From: Candidatus Poribacteria bacterium
Lineage (GTDB): Bacteria; Poribacteria; WGA-4E; WGA-3G
Assembly (NCBI GenBank): GCA_028824125.1
Contig: JAPPES010000158.1
Location: forward strand, 1 to 64,000
DNA: 64,000 nt
Direction: 5' to 3'
Below, piece by piece: positions 7,555 through 16,866 of this stretch (the first letter of the stretch is position 1; each line of letters opens with the position of its first letter). The notes under the pieces were generated by a model. It made no database searches, was not told the DNA's origin, and was given only the letters and a program-made list of their open reading frames with translations. Made by a program: the position numbers and the translations under genes.

Positions 7555-9711
7555 TTGTCCGACAATCTATTAAGTAACTTAAACAGTGTGCAACGAGAGG
7601 CTGTCCAACACACCGAAGGACCGCTCCTCATCCTATCTGGGGCAGGGAGTGGTAAAACGCGCGTCATTACCCATCGTGTTGCATACCTCATCAAACATCA
7701 CCGCGTCTCTCCCTTCCGTATCCTTGCAGTGACGTTTACCAATAAAGCAGCAAACGAAATGAAGGAACGGCTGGATGGACTCGTTGGAGAGGGTACAAGT
7801 AAAAATCTATGGGTTGCAACTTTCCACGCGACCTGCGCGCGTATCCTGCGCCGAGACATTGAACAATTAGACGGCTTTACCCGTAACTTTACAATATACG
7901 ATAAGAGTGAGCAAGTAACGGTTGTCAAAGATATTATTAGACAGCACGGATTGGACGACAAGATGTATAATCCGCGCACCATTCACGATCTAATTGGTAA
8001 AGCAAAAAACAACTCTATAAAGCCGGAAGTTTACGCAAATACGGCTGACGGTTTCTATGAAAAGATTGTGGCAAAAATATATCCCATGTATCAGGACACG
8101 CTGCGCAAAAACAATGCATTAGATTTTGACGATCTGCTCAACTTTACAGTGGAACTTTTCAAAAAATATCCAGATGTGCTTGAATACTATCAAAAAAAGT
8201 TTGAACATGTGCTTGTAGATGAGTATCAGGACACAAACCGCTGCCAATATGAATTGGTACGCTATTTAGCTGGCGAAAAAAAGAATGTGTGTGTTGTGGG
8301 GGATGATGACCAATCTATCTACGGGTTTCGTGGTGCAGACATCCATAACATACTCGATTTTGAAAAGAATTACCCGAATACATGTGTGCTACGTTTAGAG
8401 CAGAATTACCGTTCAACGCAAAATATCTTAGATGCAGCATGGAGCGTTGTTAGCAACAACAAAGAACGGAAAGAGAAAAAACTTTGGACAAAAAATGAGG
8501 AAGGCGAACTTGTCACCTGCTATGAAGCGATGGATGAACGTGATGAAGCCGGTTTCGTGGGAACAAAGATAGAAGATTGGCACGCAGAAGGGGTTGATTA
8601 TAAGGACTTTGCGATCTTTTATCGGACGAATGCGCAATCCCGTATATTTGAGGAAGCACTCCGCGCTGCGAATATCCCCTATCAGATTGTCGGTGGATTA
8701 GGTTTTTATGACCGGATGGAAATCAAGGATCTGATTGCTTACCTCCGCGTCATGTGTAATCCTTTTGACTCAATGAGTCTCAGACGTATCATCAACGTCC
8801 CGACTCGCGGCATTGGTGCCACATCACTTGAACGTCTCATGAATTTTGCGGAGCATGAAGAAATTCCGCTGATTGAGGCTATTGATCGCGTTGAAGAAAT
8901 TTCAAAGATTAACGCTGGCATCAGGGGAAAAATCCGCCGTTTCGCTAAAATCCTTGACGAATTTGACGGAGATGAGCTGCCATCTGACGCACTTGAACAT
9001 GTTTTAGACACGACTGGTTATCTTGAAAACTTCAAAGGACAACGGACAATAGAGGCACAAAATCGAGTTGAAAATATTGAGGAACTGCGGAACGCTGTTT
9101 ACGAATATGAAATGATTGCTGAGGATCCGACACTTTCGGACTATTTAGAAAATGTTGCACTCATAGCCGATATTGACACAATGCAAACAGATGATAACAC
9201 AGATGAAACAAATATTGTAACACTGATGACTCTACACAGCGCAAAAGGGTTAGAATTTCCTTTCGTTTTTATGGTTGGCATGGAGGAAGGTTATTTGCCG
9301 CATCAACGTTCCGAGTGCACAGAATCGGGTTTAGAGGAGGAACGTAGGGTCTGTTATGTCGGAATTACGCGTGCAATGGAGCAGCTTTTTCTGGTGCATG
9401 CACAATCGCGTAGAACGTGGAGCGGTGCGGAATACAGGGTCCCTTCTCGTTTCATTGAGGAAATTTCGCCGCATCTTATTCAGCGAGTTGACCGTTATAA
9501 CTCCCCGTTTTCCCAACCAGAAATCAGTTACATTGAAGAGGAACAAGTTGATTTATACGCAATTGGTCAGATTGTCCACCATCCGAAATTTGGGCGAGGA
9601 AAAGTAACGGAACTCACCGAATCAGGCTCAAGTACTTATGTGACAGTTCGGTTCGACCGTGCTGGATCAAAACAATTTGATGCTGCGTTGGCGCAGCTGC
9701 AAGCAGTTTAA
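7555..9711 (+). CDS. pcrA: UvrD/PcrA-type superfamily 1 3'-5' DNA helicase
   Basis: This 718-residue ATP-dependent helicase acts in nucleotide excision repair and in clearing proteins and RNA polymerase from DNA. All SF1A motifs are visible: the Q-motif LNSVQREAVQH, Walker A GAGSGKT (about residues 29-36), Walker B DEYQDTN (about 221), GDDDQSIYGFRGAD, LEQNYRST, TLHSAKGLEFPFVF and VGITRAMEQLFL. The C-terminus has the Tudor-like module typical of PcrA (VHHPKFGRGKV...VRFDRAGSKQF). Length matches the family. It starts with TTG, preceded by GGAG, and has its own promoter. The last 13 codons are duplicated just downstream (see the repeat at 9672-9814). Confidence 0.95.
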   Translation: MSDNLLSNLNSVQREAVQHTEGPLLILSGAGSGKTRVITHRVAYLIKHHRVSPFRILAVTFTNKAANEMKERLDGLVGEGTSKNLWVATFHATCARILRRDIEQLDGFTRNFTIYDKSEQVTVVKDIIRQHGLDDKMYNPRTIHDLIGKAKNNSIKPEVYANTADGFYEKIVAKIYPMYQDTLRKNNALDFDDLLNFTVELFKKYPDVLEYYQKKFEHVLVDEYQDTNRCQYELVRYLAGEKKNVCVVGDDDQSIYGFRGADIHNILDFEKNYPNTCVLRLEQNYRSTQNILDAAWSVVSNNKERKEKKLWTKNEEGELVTCYEAMDERDEAGFVGTKIEDWHAEGVDYKDFAIFYRTNAQSRIFEEALRAANIPYQIVGGLGFYDRMEIKDLIAYLRVMCNPFDSMSLRRIINVPTRGIGATSLERLMNFAEHEEIPLIEAIDRVEEISKINAGIRGKIRRFAKILDEFDGDELPSDALEHVLDTTGYLENFKGQRTIEAQNRVENIEELRNAVYEYEMIAEDPTLSDYLENVALIADIDTMQTDDNTDETNIVTLMTLHSAKGLEFPFVFMVGMEEGYLPHQRSECTESGLEEERRVCYVGITRAMEQLFLVHAQSRRTWSGAEYRVPSRFIEEISPHLIQRVDRYNSPFSQPEISYIEEEQVDLYAIGQIVHHPKFGRGKVTELTESGSSTYVTVRFDRAGSKQFDAALAQLQAV

Positions 9712-9814
9712 CATTTTTGCTGGAGGGTTTAAAAGTAGTAGGCACACGCCGTGTGCCGTCCACAATTTGATGCTGCGTTAGCGCAGCTGCAAGCAGTTTA
9801 ACATTTTTATTGGA
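9672..9814 (+). repeat. Tandem duplication of the pcrA 3' end around a 32-bp palindromic unit
   Basis: Bases 9672-9724 recur at 9762-9814 with about three differences. The second copy contains the same stop codon but is not translated. Between them lies a unit at 9732-9763 containing GGCACACGCCGTGTGCC. The same 32 bp occur at 29761-29792, where an inverted partner completes the element. Confidence 0.85.
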
Positions 9815-9862
9815 ACGGACTGCGAATGCAAGTGTAAATTAAAAGAAAGGGCCTTAAACTAT

Positions 9863-10159
9863 ATGGCAACAATCACCACAGAAGGCGTTAGCCACGTTGC
9901 AAACTTAGCACGTCTTGAGTTTAACGAAGAAGAGACACAGGATTTCACCGAGCAACTTTCAAGAATCTTGGATTATATCGGCAAGTTGAATGAATTGAGG
10001 ACAGATGACGTTCCACCGACGTCACATATCCATCCGCTGCACAATATCACCAAGGCGGATGCTGTCAAAACCTCGTTACCGCGCGATGCTGTGCTTGCAA
10101 ACGCGCCGGAGCCTGAAGAAGGGTATTTTGGCGTGCCCAGAGTCATTGACATAGAATAA
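9863..10159 (+). CDS. gatC: Aspartyl/glutamyl-tRNA amidotransferase subunit C
   Basis: This 98-residue protein has the GatC pattern throughout: an N-terminal VANLARLEFNEEE helix, a central LSRILDYIGKLNELRTDDV segment, then PTSHIHPL and the C-terminal region ending EEGYFGVPRVID. It stabilises GatA and anchors it to GatB in the GatCAB complex, which amidates misacylated Glu-tRNA(Gln) and Asp-tRNA(Asn) in the cytosol. AAGAAAGGG precedes the start. gatA follows 14 bp later, so the two form an operon; gatB is not in the window. Confidence 0.95.
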   Translation: MATITTEGVSHVANLARLEFNEEETQDFTEQLSRILDYIGKLNELRTDDVPPTSHIHPLHNITKADAVKTSLPRDAVLANAPEPEEGYFGVPRVIDIE

Positions 10160-10173
10160 GGAGCAGAAACTGA

Positions 10174-11652
10174 ATGTCGCTTTATCAATTGACTGCCCAC
10201 GAACTACACGATAAACTCAAGGCGCGTGAAATCTCTGCTGTAGAATTAGCCGAATCTGTTTATGGACGTATTGAGGAGGTGGAACCCCACGTCAAAGGGT
10301 ATTTGACTTTAACGAAAGAGATCGCATTAGAACAAGCGGGTGCTGCAGATGCAGGATTCCAAAATGGAAATGAGATGCCACCTCTTGCCGGGATTCCAAT
10401 TGCGATTAAAGATGTGATATGCACTAAAAATGTTCGGACTACGTGTGCCTCTAAAATCCTGAGCAACTTTGTGCCGCCTTACGATGCGACTGTCATGACA
10501 AAACTCCACCAGCAAGGCGTGGTGGTGATAGGCAAAACGAACATGGACGAGTTTGCGATGGGATCGTCTACGGAAAATTCTGCGTATCAGATTACACACA
10601 ATCCGTGGGATTTGGAAACGATTCCCGGTGGCTCAAGTGGTGGTTCAGCGGCGGTTGTGTCTGCAGACACGGCTATCTGCTCATTGGGTTCAGATACTGG
10701 CGGTTCTATTCGCCAACCGGCAGCACTCTGTGGTGTGGTCGGTATGAAACCGACTTATGGTCGGGTTTCCCGCTATGGACTGGTTGCTTTTGCCTCATCG
10801 CTTGATCAAATCGGTCCGTTTACAAAAGATGTGACGGATTGTGCATTAGTTCTCAACGCCATCTGTGGAAACGATGAGATGGACTCTACCTCCGTTGATG
10901 TACCCGTACCAGATTTCACACAGAGTCTCATCAACGATGTGAGAGGTTTGAAAATAGGTGTGCCAAAAGAATATTTCACTGAAGGTTTAGACACAGAAGT
11001 AGCGGATTGTGTGCAAACAGCTATCGCTGAGTTGGAAAAACTTGGTGCGTCTGTTGAAGAAATTTCACTACCACATACCGATTATGCCATCGCGACATAT
11101 TATATTATCGCACCAGCCGAAGCGAGCGCAAACCTTGCGAGATATGACGGTGTCCGCTACGGCTATCGGACTGAAGAACCTGCAGACCTTATCAATATGT
11201 ATAAAAAAACCCGAAGTGAAGGCTTTGGGCAAGAGGTAAAACGCCGTATTATGCTTGGCACTTTTGCTCTCAGCGCAGGATACCAAGATGCATATTACAA
11301 AAAAGCGCAAAAGGTGCGGACATTGATAAAATCCGATTTTGACAATGCTTTTAAGAAGGTTGATGTGATAGCAACACCGACTTCACCAACACCTGCCTTT
11401 AAAATTGGTGAACGAACAGCAGACCCGTTACAAATGTACCTGTGTGATGTGATGACAACACCTGCGAGTCATGCGGGATTACCAGGGATTTCTATTCCGT
11501 GCGGTTTTGTGGAAAATGGTCTGCCGGTTGGGTTACAATTACTTGCGGCACCTTTTGAAGAGGAAAAAATCTTGCGAGTTGCTTATACCTTTGAACAGAA
11601 CACTGAGCATCATTTACAAAAGCCTGAAATATCTAACGTTAAAGGAAAATAA
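10174..11652 (+). CDS. gatA: Aspartyl/glutamyl-tRNA amidotransferase subunit A
   Basis: This 492-residue amidase-signature enzyme releases ammonia from glutamine for the GatCAB transamidation reaction. The Ser-cisSer-Lys triad is in place: Lys in [10 protein letters not shown] (about residue 79), Ser in [10 protein letters not shown] (about 154) and the nucleophile region [12 protein letters not shown] (about 178). [15 protein letters not shown] and the C-terminal LPVGLQLLA region fit GatA rather than a generic amidase, and length is normal. GAGCAG precedes the ATG at 10174. Its stop codon overlaps the start of the next membrane-protein gene by one base, which suggests translational coupling. 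Confidence 0.96.
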   Translation: MSLYQLTAHELHDKLKAREISAVELAESVYGRIEEVEPHVKGYLTLTKEIALEQAGAADAGFQNGNEMPPLAGIPIAIKDVICTKNVRTTCASKILSNFVPPYDATVMTKLHQQGVVVIGKTNMDEFAMGSSTENSAYQITHNPWDLETIPGGSSGGSAAVVSADTAICSLGSDTGGSIRQPAALCGVVGMKPTYGRVSRYGLVAFASSLDQIGPFTKDVTDCALVLNAICGNDEMDSTSVDVPVPDFTQSLINDVRGLKIGVPKEYFTEGLDTEVADCVQTAIAELEKLGASVEEISLPHTDYAIATYYIIAPAEASANLARYDGVRYGYRTEEPADLINMYKKTRSEGFGQEVKRRIMLGTFALSAGYQDAYYKKAQKVRTLIKSDFDNAFKKVDVIATPTSPTPAFKIGERTADPLQMYLCDVMTTPASHAGLPGISIPCGFVENGLPVGLQLLAAPFEEEKILRVAYTFEQNTEHHLQKPEISNVKGK

Positions 11653-12152
11653 TGAAGATTATAATTGCTCCTTTAGGCGGTCTCATCGGCGCGATATTAG
11701 GCGGTATCCTCTGGGCGAAATATATTCAGTGGACAGGGAATACTGCGGGTTTCATTGCTATTGGCATCGGTGCCCTGACCGGGATAGGGATGCTTCTAAC
11801 ATGTTCGGGTGCTATTGAAACTAACGCCAAAAATCATTGGTTAATGGTTGCATTTGGTGCTGCTGTTTTTGCTATAGCGGGTATCTTTATTGGGAAATAT
11901 CTTGATGTTCAGTGGAATGCGGTTCCGCAGATTGCAGAACAATTAATGGCAAATGAGCCACATCTTTTGGAAGAAGCAGCCATATCTATTGCTGAAACTC
12001 AGTATTCAGGCCAGACAAAATGGGAACACATGAAAGACCGTATGGATTGGTTCGACCTACTCTTTGGTGTCGTAGCTGTCTTTGTCGCTTTTTACATCAC
12101 ATTTAACTCGCGAGTCCGAAATATAATTTACAAATTTGGCGGGAGTAATTAA
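11652..12152 (+). CDS. Small membrane protein with four predicted helices, unknown function
   Basis: The 166-residue product has Gly-rich hydrophobic segments at about residues 3-22, 30-52, 63-85 and 133-150, with a polar loop between the third and fourth (residues 90-130). No family is recognised. Its ATG shares a base with the gatA stop codon, and an S41 protease gene follows 35 bp later, so it is probably made from the gatCA transcript. A role with the protease is possible but not shown by the sequence. Confidence 0.75.
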   Translation: MKIIIAPLGGLIGAILGGILWAKYIQWTGNTAGFIAIGIGALTGIGMLLTCSGAIETNAKNHWLMVAFGAAVFAIAGIFIGKYLDVQWNAVPQIAEQLMANEPHLLEEAAISIAETQYSGQTKWEHMKDRMDWFDLLFGVVAVFVAFYITFNSRVRNIIYKFGGSN

Positions 12153-12186
12153 AATTACCCTTTTACAAATAGAAATGGAGTAAAAA

Positions 12187-13632
12187 ATGAAAAAAAATTG
12201 TTTATACATCATAATTTTAACTTTTCTCATCTCTGTTTTACTACCTTTAAGTTGGAGTTTTGCTGAAACTGAAAACGCAAAAACAGAGAATGAAAAACTA
12301 TTAGAGAATCTTGCACTCTTTTCTGAAATTTTGGCTTATATAAAACAGGAACACTTTGACGATCCGCACGATGAAAAACAGGAAGAAGACGTAATAGACG
12401 ATAAAAAACTGATGGAAGGCGCAATAAAAGGGATGCTCCGGACCTTGGACCCATACAGCCAATATATCCCTGACTATATTACATTTAGCACACAGAATCG
12501 GGGAAATTATGGTGGACTCGGTATGACCGTTGGCATGCGTAATGATATGATTACTGTCATTACACCTTTCAAAGGCAACCCCGCCGCACTTGCGGGGATA
12601 CAAAACGGAGATATTATCAGTCAGATTGATGGTGAATCAACAGCAGTCATGTCATTAAATGATGCGGTTGACTTGTTGAGAGGTGAACCTGGCACTTCCG
12701 TTTCAATTACCATTATTCGTCCAAAAGAAAGCCGTCCAATAGAAGTTACAATCACGCGGGAAGTTATTCGGATGCCGAGCGTGGAAACAGAAATTATTGG
12801 GGATAATATCGGATACATCAAAATCAATCAGTTCCTTCAAACTACAGCAAACGACGTGGATAACGCTTTTGCGGAATTTGATCAAAACAATATCAACGGT
12901 ATCATTCTCGATCTACGCTTAAACCCAGGCGGACTTCTTGGCTCCGCTGTTGATATCGCAAGTGATTTTCTTGAACCTGGACAACTCGTCGTTTATAGCC
13001 AAGGAATTGAGGATCGCCAGGACTTTTCCGCGCAAGGAGAAGCAAGAGAAAAATTCCCATTGATCGTTTTGGTCGACGGTGGCAGCGCAAGTGCCTCCGA
13101 AATTGTTGCTGGCGCAATAAGAGACCATAGAAGAGGGCTTGTCATAGGTAATAAAACCTTTGGAAAAGCGTCAGTGCAAAAGGTTTTTCCACTCAGTGAT
13201 TCCAAAGCAGCGGTTAAATTAACGGTTGCGCACTACTATACGCCAAAAGGCGTGAATATCAATAAAATTGGCATCATTCCCGATGTTGAAACGTCAGGAT
13301 TTAGTCGTTCTGAACGGCAGATGCAGTTCAAACTGCGCAATCACGAGACATTAAATTCTTTTCTTGAAGAACACGGTGATGATATATTAGAAAAATTAGC
13401 AGCAGCTGAACATGCCCCAAGCGATGACCGTGAAGCCGCAAAGCTTCTGCAAGCCTATAGACGTTTTACGGATGCGCTTACTGAGGAACAGATTGTCCTT
13501 AGCGATATCGGAATAAAGTATACTCTTGCCCTGGTTACTGAGAACATTAAGGATGAACTTGAACATGACCCACAGATCGTCGCTGCGGTAGAGCAAATGA
13601 AAGTAATCAGGCTGTTAGGTAAGCAGAATTGA
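12187..13632 (+). CDS. ctpA: S41-family C-terminal processing protease
   Basis: The 481-residue product has a signal segment (about residues 5-27), an N-terminal helical region, a PDZ domain (about residues 105-190, with GGLGMTVGM and PAALAGIQNGDIISQIDG) and the S41 catalytic core. The nucleophile Ser lies in GGSASASEIVAGA (about 304) and the general-base Lys in FGKASVQ (about 329). DLRLNPGGLL is the conserved oxyanion-region motif. CTPs degrade or trim periplasmic and envelope proteins from their C-termini. A roughly 90-residue helical tail follows the protease domain. ATGGAG precedes the start. Several paralogues exist in most genomes, so the symbol denotes family only. Confidence 0.92.
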   Translation: MKKNCLYIIILTFLISVLLPLSWSFAETENAKTENEKLLENLALFSEILAYIKQEHFDDPHDEKQEEDVIDDKKLMEGAIKGMLRTLDPYSQYIPDYITFSTQNRGNYGGLGMTVGMRNDMITVITPFKGNPAALAGIQNGDIISQIDGESTAVMSLNDAVDLLRGEPGTSVSITIIRPKESRPIEVTITREVIRMPSVETEIIGDNIGYIKINQFLQTTANDVDNAFAEFDQNNINGIILDLRLNPGGLLGSAVDIASDFLEPGQLVVYSQGIEDRQDFSAQGEAREKFPLIVLVDGGSASASEIVAGAIRDHRRGLVIGNKTFGKASVQKVFPLSDSKAAVKLTVAHYYTPKGVNINKIGIIPDVETSGFSRSERQMQFKLRNHETLNSFLEEHGDDILEKLAAAEHAPSDDREAAKLLQAYRRFTDALTEEQIVLSDIGIKYTLALVTENIKDELEHDPQIVAAVEQMKVIRLLGKQN

Positions 13633-13635
13633 TTA

Positions 13636-13785
13636 TAGTAAAGTCTATAATTACTTGAGCACTGCTGTAGCATAAACTTCGAGTTTGTGCGTTGATATAC
13701 ACAAACTGGAAGTTTATGCTACAATACCTTGGTCTGTGCGTTTTCCTAACCTCACCACATTACCGATTTATTTCTCAGGCTTCAT
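13636..13785. repeat. Left composite repeat flanking cobA-hemD
   Basis: It begins with the terminal repeat TAGTAAAGTCTATAATTACT after TA. The palindrome GCATAAACTTC...GAAGTTTATGC (about 13671-13722) and a GGTTTCCTAACC-type remnant follow, and it ends with ATTACCGATTTATTTC...GGCTTCAT, the right end of the ATGAAG element. The same modules in reverse order and orientation lie at 15335-15567, beyond the gene. Confidence 0.75.
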
Positions 13786-13794
13786 CAATGTCTT

Positions 13795-15318
13795 ATGGAA
13801 ACAACACATACCGGTATCGTTTACATCGTAGGTGCAGGGCCTGGTAATAAAAAACTTATTACCGTCAAGGGAGTAGAATGCCTTCAACAAGCCGATATTG
13901 TTATTTACGATCTGCTCCTGAACGATGCCCTATTGGAACATTGCCCTGCACATACCGAGAAGATTCGAGCACCCGACCCGAGAATCCGAGCTAATCGTCA
14001 AGCTGAACTCAATCAATTGCTTGTCCAGCATGCGAAAGCTGGTAAAGTTGTTGTTAGACTTAAAGGTGGGGACCCTTATGTCTTCGGGCGCGGCGGCGAG
14101 GAAGCGATGACACTCACCCAAGCAGGGATACCTTTTGAAATTGTGCCGGGTGTTACCTCTGGAATTGCTGCCGCTGCTTACGCAGGAATTCCGGTTACGC
14201 ATCGCGACTATGCTTCATCAGTTGCTTTTGTTACAGGTCATTCCGCGGCGTTACACCCTGATTCAAACATCAATTGGGAACAGCTCGCCACTGCAGTAGA
14301 TACACTCGTAGTCTATATGGGAGTAGCGCATCTCCGTGAGATCATGGAACGTTTGATAACACATGGCAGAGATCCGCAAACTTCAGTCAGTTTGGTCCGT
14401 GTCGGAACAACTCCACAACAATTTGTAATCCAAGGCACTCTCTCGGATATTGTTGAGAAGGTTGAGGCGGTTCAACTGAAAAGTCCAGCAATTATCGTTA
14501 TAGGAGAGGTGAACCGGCTGCGTGAAGAACTCCGATGGTTTGACAATAACCCTCTCTTTGGAAAACGTATTCTTGTCACACGTGCCCGCGCGCAGGCAAG
14601 CGAATTTGCCGGCCTTCTGGAAGCAAACGGTGCTGAAGTCATTCAATTTCCCACAATAGAAATTCGTCCGCTTGAAATTGAGAGTACAGAGATTCCTTCC
14701 CCCGATCAGTATGATTGGATCATCTTTACGAGTGTTAATGCTGTTGAGATATATTATGAGCAGTTACGAAAAAAGAGGCAGGACACGCGAGTCTTTGGTG
14801 GATGCAGTGTATGTGCCGTTGGACCGAAAACGGTTGAAGCACTAAACAGCATTGGTATTTATCCCGATTTTGTGCCGTCACATGCCAGTGGAAAAGTTGT
14901 CGCAACGGAAATAGAAAATATACAAGAAAAGAAAATCCTGTTACCACGCGCGAAAATTGCAATTGCTGATCTACCCACTATCTTACGCGAAAGAGGCGCA
15001 CATGTTGATGATATTCCGATCTACGATACTGTCAAAGTGGAAAGTAAATGTAGCAATACTATCCAAAAAGACCTTTTAGATGGTAGAATTGACTTTGTTA
15101 CGTTTACAAGTTCTTCAACTGTCACCAATTTTCTTGAGATGTTTCCATCGTATGCTGCTAAAGATTTATTGGCAAAAGTTCGAGTGGCAGTTATCGGTCC
15201 AACAACAGAAGCAACTGCAACAGAACATAGTGTAAGGGTTGATATCGTAGCGAAGCAAGCTACAATAGAAAGTCTTGTAGAAGCGATTATTGTAGAATGC
15301 TCAAATCTATCGGAATAG
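13795..15318 (+). CDS. cobA-hemD: Uroporphyrinogen-III C-methyltransferase / uroporphyrinogen-III synthase fusion
   Basis: This 507-residue bifunctional enzyme belongs to tetrapyrrole synthesis. Residues 5-245 are the SAM-dependent methyltransferase (SUMT), with IVGAGPGNKKLITVKG, VVRLKGGDPYVFGRGGEE, VPGVTSGIAAAAYAGIPV and VVYMGVAHL; it makes precorrin-2 for sirohaem and cobalamin. Residues 258-500 are the HemD-type synthase (ILVTRARAQASEFAGLLEANG, PTIEIRPL, WIIFTSVNAVEIYYEQL and FTSSSTVTNF), which closes and inverts ring D. The fusion is known in other bacteria. No strong ribosome site is visible, because the upstream bases belong to a repeat element ending at 13785. The gene is flanked by mirrored copies of the same composite repeat. 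Confidence 0.94.
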   Translation: METTHTGIVYIVGAGPGNKKLITVKGVECLQQADIVIYDLLLNDALLEHCPAHTEKIRAPDPRIRANRQAELNQLLVQHAKAGKVVVRLKGGDPYVFGRGGEEAMTLTQAGIPFEIVPGVTSGIAAAAYAGIPVTHRDYASSVAFVTGHSAALHPDSNINWEQLATAVDTLVVYMGVAHLREIMERLITHGRDPQTSVSLVRVGTTPQQFVIQGTLSDIVEKVEAVQLKSPAIIVIGEVNRLREELRWFDNNPLFGKRILVTRARAQASEFAGLLEANGAEVIQFPTIEIRPLEIESTEIPSPDQYDWIIFTSVNAVEIYYEQLRKKRQDTRVFGGCSVCAVGPKTVEALNSIGIYPDFVPSHASGKVVATEIENIQEKKILLPRAKIAIADLPTILRERGAHVDDIPIYDTVKVESKCSNTIQKDLLDGRIDFVTFTSSSTVTNFLEMFPSYAAKDLLAKVRVAVIGPTTEATATEHSVRVDIVAKQATIESLVEAIIVECSNLSE

Positions 15319-15334
15319 GAAGCAAGTTTATATA

Positions 15335-15567
15335 ATGAAGCTTAAGTTTTTAATTCGGTAATTTTCTGTCCCCTGCTGGCAAGGCGGGGAATCATGGCGA
15401 ATACCATACGGGGAATCATGCAGCATGCCACACGCGCATTCATACCGTTGATTTGGCGTATTCGCCATGATTCATACCCGGGGAATGACTAAACGTCATT
15501 CATACCGTTGATTTTTTGATTTCTTCCTAACCTCGTCAATGTGCAAGTAATTGTGGACTTTACTATA
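15335..15567. repeat. Right composite repeat flanking cobA-hemD
   Basis: It starts with ATGAAGCTTAAG...ATTCGGTAATT (15335-15366, the ATGAAG-element left end). Two or three copies of the GGGGAATCATGGCG / ATTCATACCGTTGATTT palindromic unit follow. It ends in CAAGTAATTGTGGACTTTAC with TATA at 15567, the right terminal repeat of the TA-flanked family. The bases from 15568 to 15753 hold no convincing gene. Confidence 0.7.
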
Positions 15568-15753
15568 AAAATTAGCGTTGCAAGCGTCCCTTCTCCCCTC
15601 ACTGCTGCCTACACTTGACTTCGCTGATAACGTCATATTATACCATAAAAATCACGACCAGGAGGTCGCTCAGACAGAATAGGAAAAGGGAGCAATTGGC
15701 GTATTACTCCCTTAAGAAAGGTTGCAATGCATCGAAACTGCCTACACTGCAAA

Positions 15754-16275
15754 TTAATTATGGCCACCTTGGCCGTGTTCACCGCCACCTTCGCTACCGC
15801 CTTCGGCACCTTCACCGCCACTTTCAGCACCGCCTTCGGCACCTTCATTTGCACCTTCACTACCGCTTCCACTGTTGGGACCGACTTCGGGATGTGCTGT
15901 CCATGTATCAAAGGCTGGGCCTTCTGCCATGAGCTCAATCGGTATTTGTTCACCGGGAGCAAGGTCAACCGGTGTTGTTGGACCAAGTTCAATCCCATTT
16001 GATAAGTGAATTTCGACGCGAACTTGCGTTAAAGTTGCACTGGTAGTATTTTCAACTGTGCCTGTAAAAGAATTGGTAGCTGCATCGTAGAGCATAATCA
16101 GATGCGCCCCATTCCGGATTTTATCATACGTCTCGTCAAGAGCGAGTTGGACTGTAGATTCTTCGTCATCTGTTGGCATCGTAGGTATTATCTGCTGCGG
16201 TGAGCGTTCACAGCCGACGGTCGCTGCTATCAATATAACAGCAAGTAGGGCGAGGGTTCCAAAATTGCGTTTCAT
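15754..16275 (-). CDS. Lipoprotein with Ig-like (FxLYD-type) domain and Gly/Glu-rich tail, copy 1
   Basis: The 173-residue product has a lipoprotein signal peptide with Cys after AATVG near residue 21. A 90-residue beta-sandwich-like domain (SFTGTVENTTSATLTQVRVE, LAPGEQIPIEL) follows, then a low-complexity tail of Gly, Glu, Ala and Ser ending GEHGQGGHN. The frame is open to 16299, but AAAGGAGCATACCC lies directly before the ATG at 16275 and the resulting N-terminus is a normal lipoprotein leader. The tail is about 40 residues and acidic, with a few His, perhaps a spacer or weak metal-binding segment. A shorter sister gene lies immediately upstream. Confidence 0.85.
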   Translation of the reverse strand: MKRNFGTLALLAVILIAATVGCERSPQQIIPTMPTDDEESTVQLALDETYDKIRNGAHLIMLYDAATNSFTGTVENTTSATLTQVRVEIHLSNGIELGPTTPVDLAPGEQIPIELMAEGPAFDTWTAHPEVGPNSGSGSEGANEGAEGGAESGGEGAEGGSEGGGEHGQGGHN

Positions 16276-16410
16276 GGGTATGCTCCTTTCTGAAAGCATG
16301 AATTGTATAAGTTAATGAAAGATAAAGTGTAATTCACTATTGTTGCCTCTACAGAAAAGCGGCGCTTCGTATATTGCTCGCTTAAAGAGGCATTCCGACT
16401 ACGTGGTCCA

Positions 16411-16866
16411 TCAATTATGCCCGCCGCCTTGACCATGTTCACCGCCACCTTCGCCACCACTCCCACTGCTGGGACCGACTTCGGGATGTGCTGTCCACAT
16501 GCCAAAATTAGTGCTTGTTGCGGTGAGCGAAACATCTGTTTTTTCGCCAGGGGCAAGGTCAACCGGTGTTGTCGGACCGAGTTCCACTCCATTTGATAAG
16601 TGGACTTCAACACGAACTTGCGTTAAAGTTGCACTGGTAGTATTTTCAACTGTGCCTATAAAAGAATTGGTAGCTGCATCATAGGACATAATCAAATGCG
16701 CCCCATTCCGGATTTTATTGTACTCATCATCAAGGGTGAGTTGAACTGTTGATTCTTCGTCCGTTCCAGAGGTTATTGGATTTGCTGTGTCGGTACTTGA
16801 ACATCCGGTTATACTGACTATCAACGCGAAAGCGATTGTTGTGAGAATTCCCAAATAATGATTCAT
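16411..16866 (-). CDS. Lipoprotein with Ig-like (FxLYD-type) domain, copy 2
   Basis: The 151-residue sister of the previous gene has a lipobox ending SITGC near residue 22. It shares the near-identical core (KIRNGAHLIMSYDAATNSF, GTVENTTSATLTQVRVE, LGPTTPVDLAPGE) and an almost identical WTAHPEVGP motif. Its Gly-rich tail is much shorter (SGSGGEGGGEHGQGGGHN). Tail length therefore differs by about 20 residues between the two copies, as expected from slippage in the repetitive GGTGAAGGC-like codons. AAGGAGCATAGTA precedes the ATG. The two genes probably share a transcript starting upstream of 16866. Function is unknown. Confidence 0.85.
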   Translation of the reverse strand: MNHYLGILTTIAFALIVSITGCSSTDTANPITSGTDEESTVQLTLDDEYNKIRNGAHLIMSYDAATNSFIGTVENTTSATLTQVRVEVHLSNGVELGPTTPVDLAPGEKTDVSLTATSTNFGMWTAHPEVGPSSGSGGEGGGEHGQGGGHN

